From an uncultured Anaerolineae bacterium (GTDB lineage: Bacteria; Chloroflexota; Anaerolineae; Anaerolineales; Villigracilaceae): a DNA stretch of 64,000 bases. The translations under genes and the position numbers were made by a program. Positions within the stretch are counted from its first letter, which is position 1, and each line of letters starts with the position of its first letter. The stretch lies in NCBI GenBank assembly GCA_903838415.1, contig CAILYI010000211.1, positions 1-64,000 on the forward strand, given 5' to 3'. The notes beneath the pieces are model-generated. The model worked only from the letters and a program-made list of their open reading frames with translations. It searched no databases and had not been told where the DNA came from. This document shows, piece by piece, positions 26,656-35,016 of this stretch.

Positions 26656-27777
26656 CTAGCCATCGTGGTCATCACTAGAGGATGATCCCCCATCATCTTG
26701 ATGGCTGGAATCAGAACCACTACCGCCCGAATCGGAGCCGCTGTTGGAATCAGAGCCACCGCCGCCCGAATCAGAACCGCCACCTGAATTGGAATCGCTG
26801 CCCCCATCGTTGGAACCGGAATTGAAGTGCTCCGCACGAGGTGTTGCGGCACTATCGAAATAAGATTCGTTTCCATCTCCGGATTTTTCGGAGCCGTTGT
26901 CATCTTTCGTTCTTACGCCGCTGGAGCCGCTTGAATCTTCCCCGGCTTCGGAGGACTGCGATTGCCCGGCCTCGGGCGTCTCTTTCTCATCAGACCCGTC
27001 GCCCGGCAAAGCCTGTGGAACCGGCGTAACAATCAGCGCAGACGTGGGCGTAGCCTGTGGCGCAGAAATCAGGATAATTTGACTGGCCTTAATAATGCCA
27101 TCATCCGTCTCACCGACAACTTGAACGGTGGCGCCAAGCATAATTTCGCCTGTAAAAACGGTTTCGCCTTCAATCGCAATGCTCAACCCGTCAATCACCA
27201 GAATACCGTTTTGCTGACTCTGCACAACCCCTTGAAAGTTGACCAATTCCATGCGCTTTTCGGAGTAAAGTTCTTCAATTTCCTGCACGCGCTCGTGCTC
27301 GAATTTTTGCTCCAGCTCGACCTTGGTTTGCGGGTTAAAAACAAACACCAGTTGCACTCCTTCCCAGCTGCGCTTGACCGGGTAAAGCTTGTCGCCGGGC
27401 AGCGCCCCATTCGAGGCATTCACCAAACCGGTACCACCCGTCAACAAGAAGGAAATCATCAAAGCAGTCGTCACTGCCAGACGGTAAAAACGGGTTCGCG
27501 AATAACCTTTTTTGAGCCAGAACGGCAAAATAGGCGCGGCGTTGCGCTGTTCGCGCATTTCCGCGGCAGCCTGCAAAACACGCGCCTTGCCGCGCTGCGC
27601 CACACCGGCAGGGACTTCCGTCACCGCCAAGCTGCGCGCGCGAACAGCCGCAATCAGGATGGGACGAAGTTCCTCCGCCAGGGCAGGATAGCGCACCAGG
27701 CAGGATTCTACATCCAGCCCCTGATCGAGGGCTTGCAGGGAATTTTCGAGGGCGTCAATAAAGGTATCAGTTGTCAT
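26656..27777 (-). CDS. DUF5667 protein, putative anti-sigma partner of the ECF sigma factor
   Basis: A 373-residue membrane protein. Residues 1-90 are cytoplasmic and helical with the family-like YPALAEELRPILIAAVRAR. A membrane segment lies at about 100-125. The DUF5667 part (GALPGDKLYPVKRSWEGVQLVF) follows, then a short beta domain with DUF5666-like sequence (GVVQSQQNGILVIDGLSI), then a long Ser/Gly/Asp-rich tail, probably extracytoplasmic. Its start overlaps the sigma factor stop by four bases. Such coupling usually marks an anti-sigma or sigma-controlled envelope protein; the regulatory role is inferred. Confidence 0.8.
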   Translation of the reverse strand: MTTDTFIDALENSLQALDQGLDVESCLVRYPALAEELRPILIAAVRARSLAVTEVPAGVAQRGKARVLQAAAEMREQRNAAPILPFWLKKGYSRTRFYRLAVTTALMISFLLTGGTGLVNASNGALPGDKLYPVKRSWEGVQLVFVFNPQTKVELEQKFEHERVQEIEELYSEKRMELVNFQGVVQSQQNGILVIDGLSIAIEGETVFTGEIMLGATVQVVGETDDGIIKASQIILISAPQATPTSALIVTPVPQALPGDGSDEKETPEAGQSQSSEAGEDSSGSSGVRTKDDNGSEKSGDGNESYFDSAATPRAEHFNSGSNDGGSDSNSGGGSDSGGGGSDSNSGSDSGGSGSDSSHQDDGGSSSSDDHDG

Positions 27778-28313
27778 AGTGCTTCTCCCAACGCGCGATT
27801 GAGCGCGGCGAGGGCACGAAATTGAAGTTGCTTCACAGAATTAACATTTTTTTTCATCAGACCGGCTGTTTCTTCAAGGGAATAACCCTGACCGAAACGC
27901 AGTGTCACCACATATTGTTGTTCATCAGTCAGCATGGACATGGCCTTTTTCAAGTGCTTGTCACGCTCTATTCTTTCATAATCCTGCGACAGGTGTGGAG
28001 CTTCATCGGGCAGAGTCTCAGGTAATTCGCTCTCAGGTCGACGATATGCTTTCCGCAGGTGGTCTGTCACAATATGAGAAGCTGTCGCCAACAACCAGGC
28101 TTTCAGGTTGGTCTGCGGGCCGCGCCCGGATTTGGTCGCTTCGAGCAGCCTCACAAACACGTCGCTGGCAATATCTTCGGCAAGATGTTCATCATTAAGG
28201 CGATAACGTACAAACCGATAAACTTCTGAGAAGTAGCGGTCGTATACAGCGCTGATGGTTTGTTGGTCCAGGCGCTGTAAGCCTTCGAGTTCGTTCTGGT
28301 CTGGGATTGGCAT
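27774..28313 (-). CDS. ECF-type RNA polymerase sigma factor
   Basis: A 179-residue extracytoplasmic-function sigma factor. Region 2 (residues about 22-90) has YDRYFSEVYRFVRYRL, AEDIASDVFVRLLEA and LKAWLLATASHIVTDHLR. Region 4 (about 120-175) has LTDEQQYVVTLRFGQGYSLEETAGLM followed by a helix that binds the -35 element. The family fits sigma factors paired with DUF5667 proteins, which is exactly the next gene. It probably controls an envelope response that may include the neighbouring DUF5666 lipoprotein. Confidence 0.93.
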   Translation of the reverse strand: MPIPDQNELEGLQRLDQQTISAVYDRYFSEVYRFVRYRLNDEHLAEDIASDVFVRLLEATKSGRGPQTNLKAWLLATASHIVTDHLRKAYRRPESELPETLPDEAPHLSQDYERIERDKHLKKAMSMLTDEQQYVVTLRFGQGYSLEETAGLMKKNVNSVKQLQFRALAALNRALGEAL

Positions 28314-28373
28314 GAAATGCGATAATATCGATTCCGTTTATGGATTTGTCAAGTATACCATCGCATCTTTCCT

Positions 28374-28411
28374 GCTTTCTCCCTGCCAAATTGCTGCGGC
28401 AGGGAGAAAGC
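28374..28411 (-). terminator. Terminator-like hairpin after the DUF5666 lipoprotein gene
   Basis: A 14-bp stem GCTTTCTCCCTGCC with GGCAGGGAGAAAGC encloses a ten-base loop. It lies about 50 bases past the stop of the minus-strand gene at 28461. Confidence 0.75.
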
Positions 28412-28460
28412 GGATATCCTTTAATTAGTTGCCACTGCCAGACGAACTGCTATCACCTTA

Positions 28461-29573
28461 CTAATGATCTTCGCCACCAGATGAACTGCTATCGCCATGA
28501 TCTTCACCGCCAGAGCTGCCGCCGCTCCCGGAGTTGTCATCCGGTTTGCTGTCGCCAGATTTTTGGTTATCTTCGCCGGAGCTATTATTGCTCCCGGAAT
28601 TATCATTGGATTGGTGGTTATCATCAGACTTTGCGCTGCTGGCGGAGCTGGAAAAACCGCTTGAAGATGAGGCGCCGCCAGCACTCTGGGATGAAGACGA
28701 ACTGCTCGATGAGCTATTATCCCAACCCAGCGTGGCGCCCGCCGGAGCAACTTTCATTTCACGGATAGTGAAGGTGCCATCAGGGTTGGGGATCAATTCC
28801 ACTTTTACCAGGTCGCCAACCACCAGGCTGGCGCTAAACTCACTGGCATTGGTCACGATAAAGGTCTGTCCGCCAATCGTCCACTGATTGCCGCTGATGG
28901 CTTCCACCGCACCGACAAATTCCGGCCCGGATTGAGAAGAATTGGAAGATGAGGCGCCGCCAGCACTCTGACCGGAAGAGGCGCTGCTCGACAAGCTATT
29001 ATCCCAGCCCAGCGTGGCGCCCACCGGAGCAACTTTCATTTCACGGATGGTAAAGGTACCGTCCGGATTGGGGATCAATTCCACTTTTACCAGGTCGCCA
29101 ACCACCAGACTCTTGCTAAACTCACTGGCATTGGTCACGATAAAGGTTTGCCCGCCAATCGTCCACTGATTGCCGCTGATCGCTTCCACCGCACCAACAA
29201 ATCCCGGCCCGGACTGAGAAGAACTGGAAGAACCTTCTGATTCCGAGCTATTTGACTCACTGGACGAGGCTTGAAAGGCTTCAACCCCTTCCAATTTAAC
29301 CAGGCCATCAGCGCCGACAGTGGCGCTGAATTGCACAGAATCGCCAACCGCGAAACCAGCCAGCAAGCTGGCGTCAGTCACTTCAAAAGTCTTCCCATCG
29401 ACGGTGATCTGATTACCATTGATCGCTTCGATGGTTCCGGCAAATTCCACCTGGGTGGAGCCATCACTCTGGGCGTTGGCTTCTGCCCCGGCAGGGAGCG
29501 CAGCTCCACACCCTGATAACAGAATGCTGATAACAATAAGTACTGCTACAAAGATGTTCCGCGAGTTTTTCAT
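28461..29573 (-). CDS. Lipoprotein with three DUF5666-like domains and acidic Ser/Gly tail
   Basis: A 370-residue secreted lipoprotein (signal peptide residues 1-22 with lipobox LLSGC). Three DUF5666-like beta domains follow; the first is divergent (GTIEAINGNQITVDGKTF), and the second and third (VGAVEAISGNQWTIGGQTF) are nearly identical. The last 80 residues are a Ser/Asp/Gly/Asn low-complexity tail. At DNA level a unit of about 282 bp is tandemly duplicated (28721-29002 and from 29003). The neighbouring sigma factor partner carries a similar beta domain and tail, so the two products may act together at the cell surface. Function unknown. Confidence 0.85.
   Translation of the reverse strand: MKNSRNIFVAVLIVISILLSGCGAALPAGAEANAQSDGSTQVEFAGTIEAINGNQITVDGKTFEVTDASLLAGFAVGDSVQFSATVGADGLVKLEGVEAFQASSSESNSSESEGSSSSSQSGPGFVGAVEAISGNQWTIGGQTFIVTNASEFSKSLVVGDLVKVELIPNPDGTFTIREMKVAPVGATLGWDNSLSSSASSGQSAGGASSSNSSQSGPEFVGAVEAISGNQWTIGGQTFIVTNASEFSASLVVGDLVKVELIPNPDGTFTIREMKVAPAGATLGWDNSSSSSSSSSQSAGGASSSSGFSSSASSAKSDDNHQSNDNSGSNNSSGEDNQKSGDSKPDDNSGSGGSSGGEDHGDSSSSGGEDH
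28721..29225 (-). repeat. Tandem duplication of about 282 bp inside the DUF5666 gene
   Basis: Two copies, starting at 28721 and 29003, each encode one GAVEAISGNQWTIGGQTF domain plus the following serine-rich linker. Few substitutions separate them, so the duplication is recent or homogenised. Confidence 0.8.
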
Positions 29574-29708
29574 TCCCTGTCTCCTGAAAATAAAATTAGA
29601 TTTGATAGTACCGGGGTACCAAACTCTTGTTACACCCTATTAGTCGAAGATATACGCTAAAAGTTACGGAAATGTCTAAATTGCTTTTCGAAACCTGATT
29701 AAATGAAA

Positions 29709-29739
29709 ACGGGATACGCGCCACTGGCGCATATCCCGT
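29709..29739 (-). terminator. Terminator of the phospholipase D-like gene
   Basis: Stem ACGGGATACGCGCC with GGCGCATATCCCGT around a three-base loop, followed in the minus direction by TTTTCATTT. Confidence 0.8.
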
Positions 29740-29761
29740 CAAAGACTGGTTTCAGTCAAAC

Positions 29762-30925
29762 TTATTTCTGCGCTTCAGCATCCACGCGGCGGAATTCGGC
29801 CAGATATTGTGAGGCGATTTGCCGGTCAAAGAAAATGGTCACATTCTCATCATTGGTTTTCTCGGCGCTGGCGCTGAAGTTGTACGAACCGGTGACGACA
29901 ATTTCCTCATCAATAATGAAGACCTTATGGTGCATCTGCCCGGAATTTCCATCCATGTAGACCGGTAAACCTGCCGCGCTAAATGGATCAAATTCGGTGC
30001 CCTTGTTTGATTTAACCTGGGCTTCCTCCATCACGCCCGCCACGGTCAGGCCGTCCTGGGCTTTTTGGCGCAGAATTTCGCCGAAATCATCAGCGGTAAA
30101 GGAGTATGCCAAAAAGTAGACGCTTTTCTGCGCGCCGCGCAGCAGTTCAGCCACCCGTTTGGCAACGTGGTCGTCGGGAGAAAAATAGACTTCCAGTGGA
30201 ACACCGTCAATCGTCAGGCGCGGATTGGGCGTAGCGGCGACCGCATCCGGGCCGAAAAAGTCTTCCGTGAACATTTCTTCAAATTCAACGGTGTAATCTT
30301 CAGCCACTTTGGTCGAGCGAATACGGACCAGGTTGTTATTGTCATTATAGGCGCCCGAGGTCGTGAAATTCATCGAACCCATCCACACTTCAGCGCGATC
30401 AATGATGACGAATTTATCGTGCATCAAGCCTTCGCGCCGGTCACCAATCATCGGAATCCCAGCATCCTGAACCGCTTGTGGCACGGAATTATCCATATTG
30501 CTGCTTTCCATGACCATCCGCACCTGCACCCCACGGTCATGCGCACGGATTAACGCATATTCCACCGATGTCAAGCTCAGGCTGTAGGCTGCCATATCCA
30601 CCGAAACGCGCGCAGCGTCAATCGCCGCAACCAGCGGCACATCCGGTCCGCCCTCCTCGCGAGCGCTTTCCGGGTTGAAGGGATCGGTAAAATAAAGCTC
30701 GTAGAACGGACCACGCACGCCATATCCCACCTGCATGGGGATTTCGCTCAAGCCGTCCTGGGCGGGAGCGCCGGAACTGGAAGCGGAGCCCGCTTCCGTG
30801 GGCGCTGCCACGGTGACGAGACCGGGCAAAGTTGACGGGTCAGACTCACAGGCCAGGACGGCCAGAACAAGCGCTGTCAGCGCCAGGGAATTGGCCAAAA
30901 GCGCTTTGTTGTGAAAAATTTTCAT
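29762..30925 (-). CDS. Phospholipase D-like lipoprotein
   Basis: A 387-residue lipoprotein (signal peptide with lipobox VLAC, residues about 22-26). It has two PLD catalytic repeats: MHDKFVIIDRAEVWMGSMNF near residue 165 and MHHKVFIIDEEIVVTGSYNF near residue 335, each with His-x-Lys-x4-Asp and the following Gly-Ser-x-Asn. The two HKD motifs form one active site that cleaves phosphodiesters, in lipid or nucleic acid. Anchoring outside the membrane suggests an extracellular substrate. Monocistronic, with its own terminator. Exact substrate unknown. Confidence 0.92.
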   Translation of the reverse strand: MKIFHNKALLANSLALTALVLAVLACESDPSTLPGLVTVAAPTEAGSASSSGAPAQDGLSEIPMQVGYGVRGPFYELYFTDPFNPESAREEGGPDVPLVAAIDAARVSVDMAAYSLSLTSVEYALIRAHDRGVQVRMVMESSNMDNSVPQAVQDAGIPMIGDRREGLMHDKFVIIDRAEVWMGSMNFTTSGAYNDNNNLVRIRSTKVAEDYTVEFEEMFTEDFFGPDAVAATPNPRLTIDGVPLEVYFSPDDHVAKRVAELLRGAQKSVYFLAYSFTADDFGEILRQKAQDGLTVAGVMEEAQVKSNKGTEFDPFSAAGLPVYMDGNSGQMHHKVFIIDEEIVVTGSYNFSASAEKTNDENVTIFFDRQIASQYLAEFRRVDAEAQK

Positions 30926-31069
30926 TTTCTCTCCTCAGAATACCAAGACCGGGATTTGCTCCCGTCATTTTATCAGAATGTATGTTCTAAGGGTATGGCC
31001 GCGGCAGAAGCCGTGGAAATTGTCCACTGGGAGCAAGCCAGCGCAATAGACGGAGTATAATCTCCCCCC

Positions 31070-32656
31070 ATGACCACCAACGCTTCCGCCGCCAACCGTC
31101 AGATCGCCCGCGCCGCCGGGACTGTGATGCTGGCCTTCGTGCTGAGCAATCTCGTCGGGCTGATACGCCAGGTGCTTGTTTCGCGCGCCTTTGGCACCAG
31201 CAGCAGCATGGATGCCTTCACCGCGGCTGTCCAAATTCCCGATGTGCTTTTTAACCTGCTGGCTGCGGGCGCCCTCTCCTCGGCTTTTATCCCCACTTTT
31301 GCAGGCCTGTTGGCCAAAAATGAGCGCGATTCAGCCTGGAAGCTGGCCTCGGCAGTCACCAACCAGGTGATTCTGGCGCTGACGCTTGTCAGCGGGCTGG
31401 CGGCAGTTTTTTCACCGCAAATTGTGCGCCATGTTATTTACGTCTTCAAACCCGAACTCGACCCGGCCCTCCAAACCCTGACCAGCGACCTGCTGCGCAT
31501 CACCTTAATCGCCCCGACCATTTTCGGTGTCAGCGGGATCCTGATGGGCATCCTGAACACCCATCAGAAATTCTGGATGCCAGCGCTGGCGCCGGTTTTC
31601 TACTGGCTGGGCTGGATTTTGGGGTTGATTTTCCTGGTGCCAACCCTGGGCATCTCCGGCCTGGCCTGGGGCTACATTATTGGGGCGCTGCTCCATCTGG
31701 GGATTCAAATTCCGGGGCTTTTGCAGCTCGAAGGGCGGCGCTATACTCCCGCCCTGGACCTGGGAAACCCGTCCGTGCGTGAAGTCGGCCGCCTGATGGC
31801 GCCGCGCCTGCTGGGAGTAGCCGCCGTCCAGATCAACTTTGTCATCAACACGATGATCGCCGCCGGGCAGGGCGAGGGCAGCCTGACCGCCATCAGCCTG
31901 GCGCGCATGGTGATGACCATGCCGCTCTTTGTCATCGCCCAGGCGATTGCCACCGCCGCCCTGCCGACTTTTTCGGCGCAGGTGGCGCGCGGAGAACAGA
32001 ACGAGATGCGCACTTCGCTGGCGGCTACGCTGCGCGGGGTGCTGCTGCTCTCCATCCCGGCCACGGTTGGGCTGATTCTGCTGCGCCAGCCGGTGACGGC
32101 CATGCTCTTCCAACGCGGCGCCTTCAGCGCTGAATCGACTGAAATGGTTGCCTGGGCGCTGCTCTGGTATACGGCCGGACTGGTGGGCCACGCCATCGTT
32201 GAGATTCTCTCGCGGGCTTTTTATGCCCTGCACGATACGAAAACCCCCGTCAGCGTGGGCATGGCAGCGATGGGACTGAATGCCGTTTTCAGTTTCGGAT
32301 TCGCGGCGTTATTCTCGTCAATTGGCTGGAGGCCGCACGGCGGGTTGGCCCTGGCCAATTCGCTGGCAACCGCCCTCGAAGCGGTGATCCTATTCGCGCT
32401 GATGCGCCGCCGCCTGCAGGGTATCGACGGCGCCAACATCGCCCGCGGCGTAGGCCAGTTTGGGCTGGCGGCGCTGGGAATGGCAATCGGCATCTTGTTC
32501 TGGATGAAGTTGGCGGGGAGTCTGAATCCGTGGCTGATCGGCCTGGGCGGAGTAGCGGTTGGGGGCGTCGTGTATGGCCTGGGCGTGGTCTTGCTCAAAG
32601 TCCCCGAAATACAGAGCGTTTTTTCATTGATCAGAAATAAAATCTCCGGCAGTTGA
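31070..32656 (+). CDS. murJ: Lipid II flippase MurJ (MviN)
   Basis: A 528-residue MATE/MOP-fold membrane protein with about 14 transmembrane helices, expected to flip lipid II for peptidoglycan synthesis. Typical sequence: LGLIRQVLVSRAFGTSSSMDAFTAAVQIPDVLFNLLAAGALSSAFIP type N-terminus (abbreviated GASSAMDAF region at about 45) and a later LSRAFYALHDTKTPV. ATG at 31070 lies eight bases after a TATAAT at 31056-31061, so the mRNA is probably leaderless. The stop codon lies inside the terminator hairpin that follows. Divergent from the phospholipase D-like gene. Confidence 0.95.
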   Translation: MTTNASAANRQIARAAGTVMLAFVLSNLVGLIRQVLVSRAFGTSSSMDAFTAAVQIPDVLFNLLAAGALSSAFIPTFAGLLAKNERDSAWKLASAVTNQVILALTLVSGLAAVFSPQIVRHVIYVFKPELDPALQTLTSDLLRITLIAPTIFGVSGILMGILNTHQKFWMPALAPVFYWLGWILGLIFLVPTLGISGLAWGYIIGALLHLGIQIPGLLQLEGRRYTPALDLGNPSVREVGRLMAPRLLGVAAVQINFVINTMIAAGQGEGSLTAISLARMVMTMPLFVIAQAIATAALPTFSAQVARGEQNEMRTSLAATLRGVLLLSIPATVGLILLRQPVTAMLFQRGAFSAESTEMVAWALLWYTAGLVGHAIVEILSRAFYALHDTKTPVSVGMAAMGLNAVFSFGFAALFSSIGWRPHGGLALANSLATALEAVILFALMRRRLQGIDGANIARGVGQFGLAALGMAIGILFWMKLAGSLNPWLIGLGGVAVGGVVYGLGVVLLKVPEIQSVFSLIRNKISGS

Positions 32657-32669
32657 ACTGCCGGAGATT
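32641..32669 (+). terminator. Bidirectional terminator overlapping the murJ stop codon
   Basis: Perfect 14-bp stem AATCTCCGGCAGTT with AACTGCCGGAGATT and a single-base G loop, T-rich on both flanks. The murJ stop TGA spans the loop, so translation runs into the hairpin. Confidence 0.85.
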
Positions 32670-32682
32670 TTTCTAAATTTGA

Positions 32683-32928
32683 CTATTTTCTGCCGCCGAA
32701 CAAATCACCAAGCATATTGGCCGCGTCATTGGCATCCAGTTTGCCGTCATCGAGAGCGTTGGCGACCGCGCCCATGGTGCCCTTGCCGCTCAAAACCGCT
32801 TCCACCTGGGCAGCGATTGGCGCGGGCAGTTTCTTTTTGAGAAAGTCAATCACCGTATCAACCGCCGCATTGGCCTGTGCTTTCGGCAGGCCGGTTTTCT
32901 TGGCAACCAGTGCATAAAGTTCTTCCAT
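32683..32928 (-). CDS. Small helical protein, DUF2267-like
   Basis: An 81-residue soluble protein with two regions: a helical N-terminal half (LVAKKTGLPKAQANAAVDTVIDFLKKKLP) that resembles DUF2267-type proteins, and a short C-terminal helix pair (ALDDGKLDANDAANMLGDLFGG). ATG has GGAGAG upstream. Convergent with murJ and about 60 bases from the DUF212 gene. No function is established. Confidence 0.75.
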   Translation of the reverse strand: MEELYALVAKKTGLPKAQANAAVDTVIDFLKKKLPAPIAAQVEAVLSGKGTMGAVANALDDGKLDANDAANMLGDLFGGRK

Positions 32929-32988
32929 TGTTCTCTCCTTTGATAAAAATGGTTTTGACGTGACGATATTCCTCGCGGATCGGCAATT

Positions 32989-33441
32989 TCAGCCAATCCA
33001 CATCCGATAAAGAATGCCCACCACCAGCCCCAGGAAAATACCACCGACCACTTCCATGGGCGTGTGACCGAGCACTTCGCGCAGCTGCTTGTCAGAAATC
33101 GGGTGACCCGCCAGCAGCTCGTTAAACAAGATATTGATTTTTTCGGCATGCCGTCCGGCCTCGCGGCGCACCCCGGCGGCGTCGTAGATCACAATCATGG
33201 TCATGGCAATCGCCAGCGCAAAAATGGCCGAATTGAAGCCTTCGTGCAGGCCAATGCCCATCGTCACACCCACCATCAACGATGAATGGGAACTAGGCAT
33301 GCCGCCCGCGCTAAACAGGTAGCCCCAATTCCAAACTCCACGGCGTAAATATTCCAACGGTGGTTTTAAGATTTGAGCCAAAAGCCAGGCCACCACGGCA
33401 GTCATCAGCGCATGATTATTAAATATTTCAGAAAATGACAT
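32989..33441 (-). CDS. Divergent PAP2 family (DUF212) membrane protein
   Basis: A 150-residue membrane protein of the DUF212 group, distantly related to PAP2 acid phosphatases. Recognisable motifs are SAGGMPSSHSSLMVGV, YDAAGVRREAGRHA and the C-terminal LGHTPMEVVGGIFLG, which hold the putative phosphatase residues. Four or five hydrophobic segments. ATG at 33439-33441 is one base past the xseB stop with GAGG upstream, so it is coupled to xseB. Substrate unknown. Confidence 0.9.
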   Translation of the reverse strand: MSFSEIFNNHALMTAVVAWLLAQILKPPLEYLRRGVWNWGYLFSAGGMPSSHSSLMVGVTMGIGLHEGFNSAIFALAIAMTMIVIYDAAGVRREAGRHAEKINILFNELLAGHPISDKQLREVLGHTPMEVVGGIFLGLVVGILYRMWIG

Positions 33442-33442
33442 C

Positions 33443-33676
33443 TCAAGCCTCGCCTTCAAAATCCGCCAGGTCATCACCATTCAGCTGGCGCACTTTCAGC
33501 TCGGCCTTTTGCAGCAACGTGGAGCAATACTTCGCCAGCGCCTGCCCACGCTCAAATAATCCGATCGACTCATCCAACGGGCGGCTTTCGCCTTCGAGCG
33601 CCGCCACAATTGACTCCAACTCGGTGAAAGCGGCTTCATAAGTCAATTCTTCCATTATTTTTGATGATGGCGACAT
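33443..33676 (-). CDS. xseB: Exodeoxyribonuclease VII small subunit
   Basis: A 77-residue helical protein with the family core YEAAFTELESIVAALE and PLDESIGLFERGQALAKYCSTLLQKAELKV. It assembles with several copies around the large subunit XseA. Its ATG overlaps the xseA stop by one base (TAATG). Confidence 0.95.
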   Translation of the reverse strand: MSPSSKIMEELTYEAAFTELESIVAALEGESRPLDESIGLFERGQALAKYCSTLLQKAELKVRQLNGDDLADFEGEA

Positions 33677-34914
33677 TAGGACTCCTCTATGAATGATTCC
33701 TGGACTTTGACATTTAACGAACCTGCGGCCAAGCGCACGCGCAAATCAGAACCACCCGGAGCCTGTCTGGCCGTTTCGACAATTTTTCCATCTTTCAGGC
33801 GCATCACCACGGCATACCCGCGACTTAATACCGCAAGCGGACTGAGTGACTCCAAGCGACGGGTTATGCCCGCCAGGTGAGCGGAGGCGAGCGCGAGGCG
33901 CTGAGTCAGCGCCCGAGCGGCGCGGCGCGTAAGTTCATCCAACCGTTGAGATTCGGTCTGTAAACGGCGCGCTGGCGAGTAAAAACGCAGCCCAGCATTG
34001 AGAGATTCTAACCCCGCGCGGCGCTCTTCGATTTCACGATTCAAGACTTCATTCAGCCGCAATCTGTCGGCGCGCAGCGCACCGGCCAGATCGAGAATGG
34101 TGATCGGTGTGGCGAGTTCAGCGGCGGCGGTGGGCGTGGGCGCGCGCAAATCGGAAGCGAAATCGACCAGGGTAAAGTCAGTTTCGTGGCCGACGCCGGT
34201 AATAATCGGGCTTTTGGAGGCAGCCACGGCGCGCACGACGCGCTCATCATTGAACGCCCACAAATCTTCAATCGAGCCGCCGCCGCGCGCCAGCAGAATC
34301 ACGTCAGGTTTGACGAGGGTATTTAGTTTTTGCAGGGCCAGCACCAGCGCGGGCGGGGCTTCCGTTCCTTGCACGGGAGAAGCCGCCAGAACCACTTCCG
34401 CCAATGGCAGGCGTCGCCGCAAAACGTTGAGCATATCCCGCAAGGCCGCGCCCGTGGATGATGTGACAATCCCGATTTTGCGCGGAAAGTTGGTCAGCGG
34501 ACGCTTGCGCGCAGAGTCAAACAGGCCTTCCGCTTCGAGCACAGCCTTCAAGCGCATGAATTCGGCATACAGCGCGCCTTCGCCCGCCGGTCGCAGCAGA
34601 TCGACAATCAGCTGGTATTGACCACTGGGCTCATACACGCCAATTTTGCCATGCACTTCAATCGACAGGCCATCCTGCAGGGGCATACCGCGTACCCGCA
34701 GAGCGTCCCCTTTCCACATCACACATCGTAGGGACGCTCCGGCGTCTTTAAGCGTAAAATAAAGGTGACCGGATGCTGGTCGTGAAAAATTGGAGATTTC
34801 GCCCTGCACCCAAACGTCCTGCAAGGCCGCGTCGCCTTCGAGCAGGCGGCGCACGCGGCGGGTCACTTCGGTGACAGTGAGACGTGGAATTTCGAACAGG
34901 GCGATCTGGCTCAT
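33676..34914 (-). CDS. xseA: Exodeoxyribonuclease VII large subunit
   Basis: A 412-residue catalytic subunit of exonuclease VII, which degrades single-stranded DNA from both ends. An N-terminal OB-fold (residues about 8-105, VWVQGEISNFSRPASGHLYFTLKD) binds DNA. The catalytic part (about 125-320) shows RKIGIVTSSTGAALRDMLNVLRRR, LLARGGGSIEDLWAFNDE and GVGHETDFTLVDFASD. A C-terminal coiled region binds XseB. First gene of xseA-xseB-DUF212. Confidence 0.96.
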   Translation of the reverse strand: MSQIALFEIPRLTVTEVTRRVRRLLEGDAALQDVWVQGEISNFSRPASGHLYFTLKDAGASLRCVMWKGDALRVRGMPLQDGLSIEVHGKIGVYEPSGQYQLIVDLLRPAGEGALYAEFMRLKAVLEAEGLFDSARKRPLTNFPRKIGIVTSSTGAALRDMLNVLRRRLPLAEVVLAASPVQGTEAPPALVLALQKLNTLVKPDVILLARGGGSIEDLWAFNDERVVRAVAASKSPIITGVGHETDFTLVDFASDLRAPTPTAAAELATPITILDLAGALRADRLRLNEVLNREIEERRAGLESLNAGLRFYSPARRLQTESQRLDELTRRAARALTQRLALASAHLAGITRRLESLSPLAVLSRGYAVVMRLKDGKIVETARQAPGGSDLRVRLAAGSLNVKVQESFIEES

Positions 34915-35016
34915 GGTATGATTTCCTTAGGCGTACGTTATCAGTAGCATACCTTTAATGAATATTTGTGTCAATTGTATTCGCGAGAAAAATTTCAACG
35001 ATGAAAGGATATGAAA

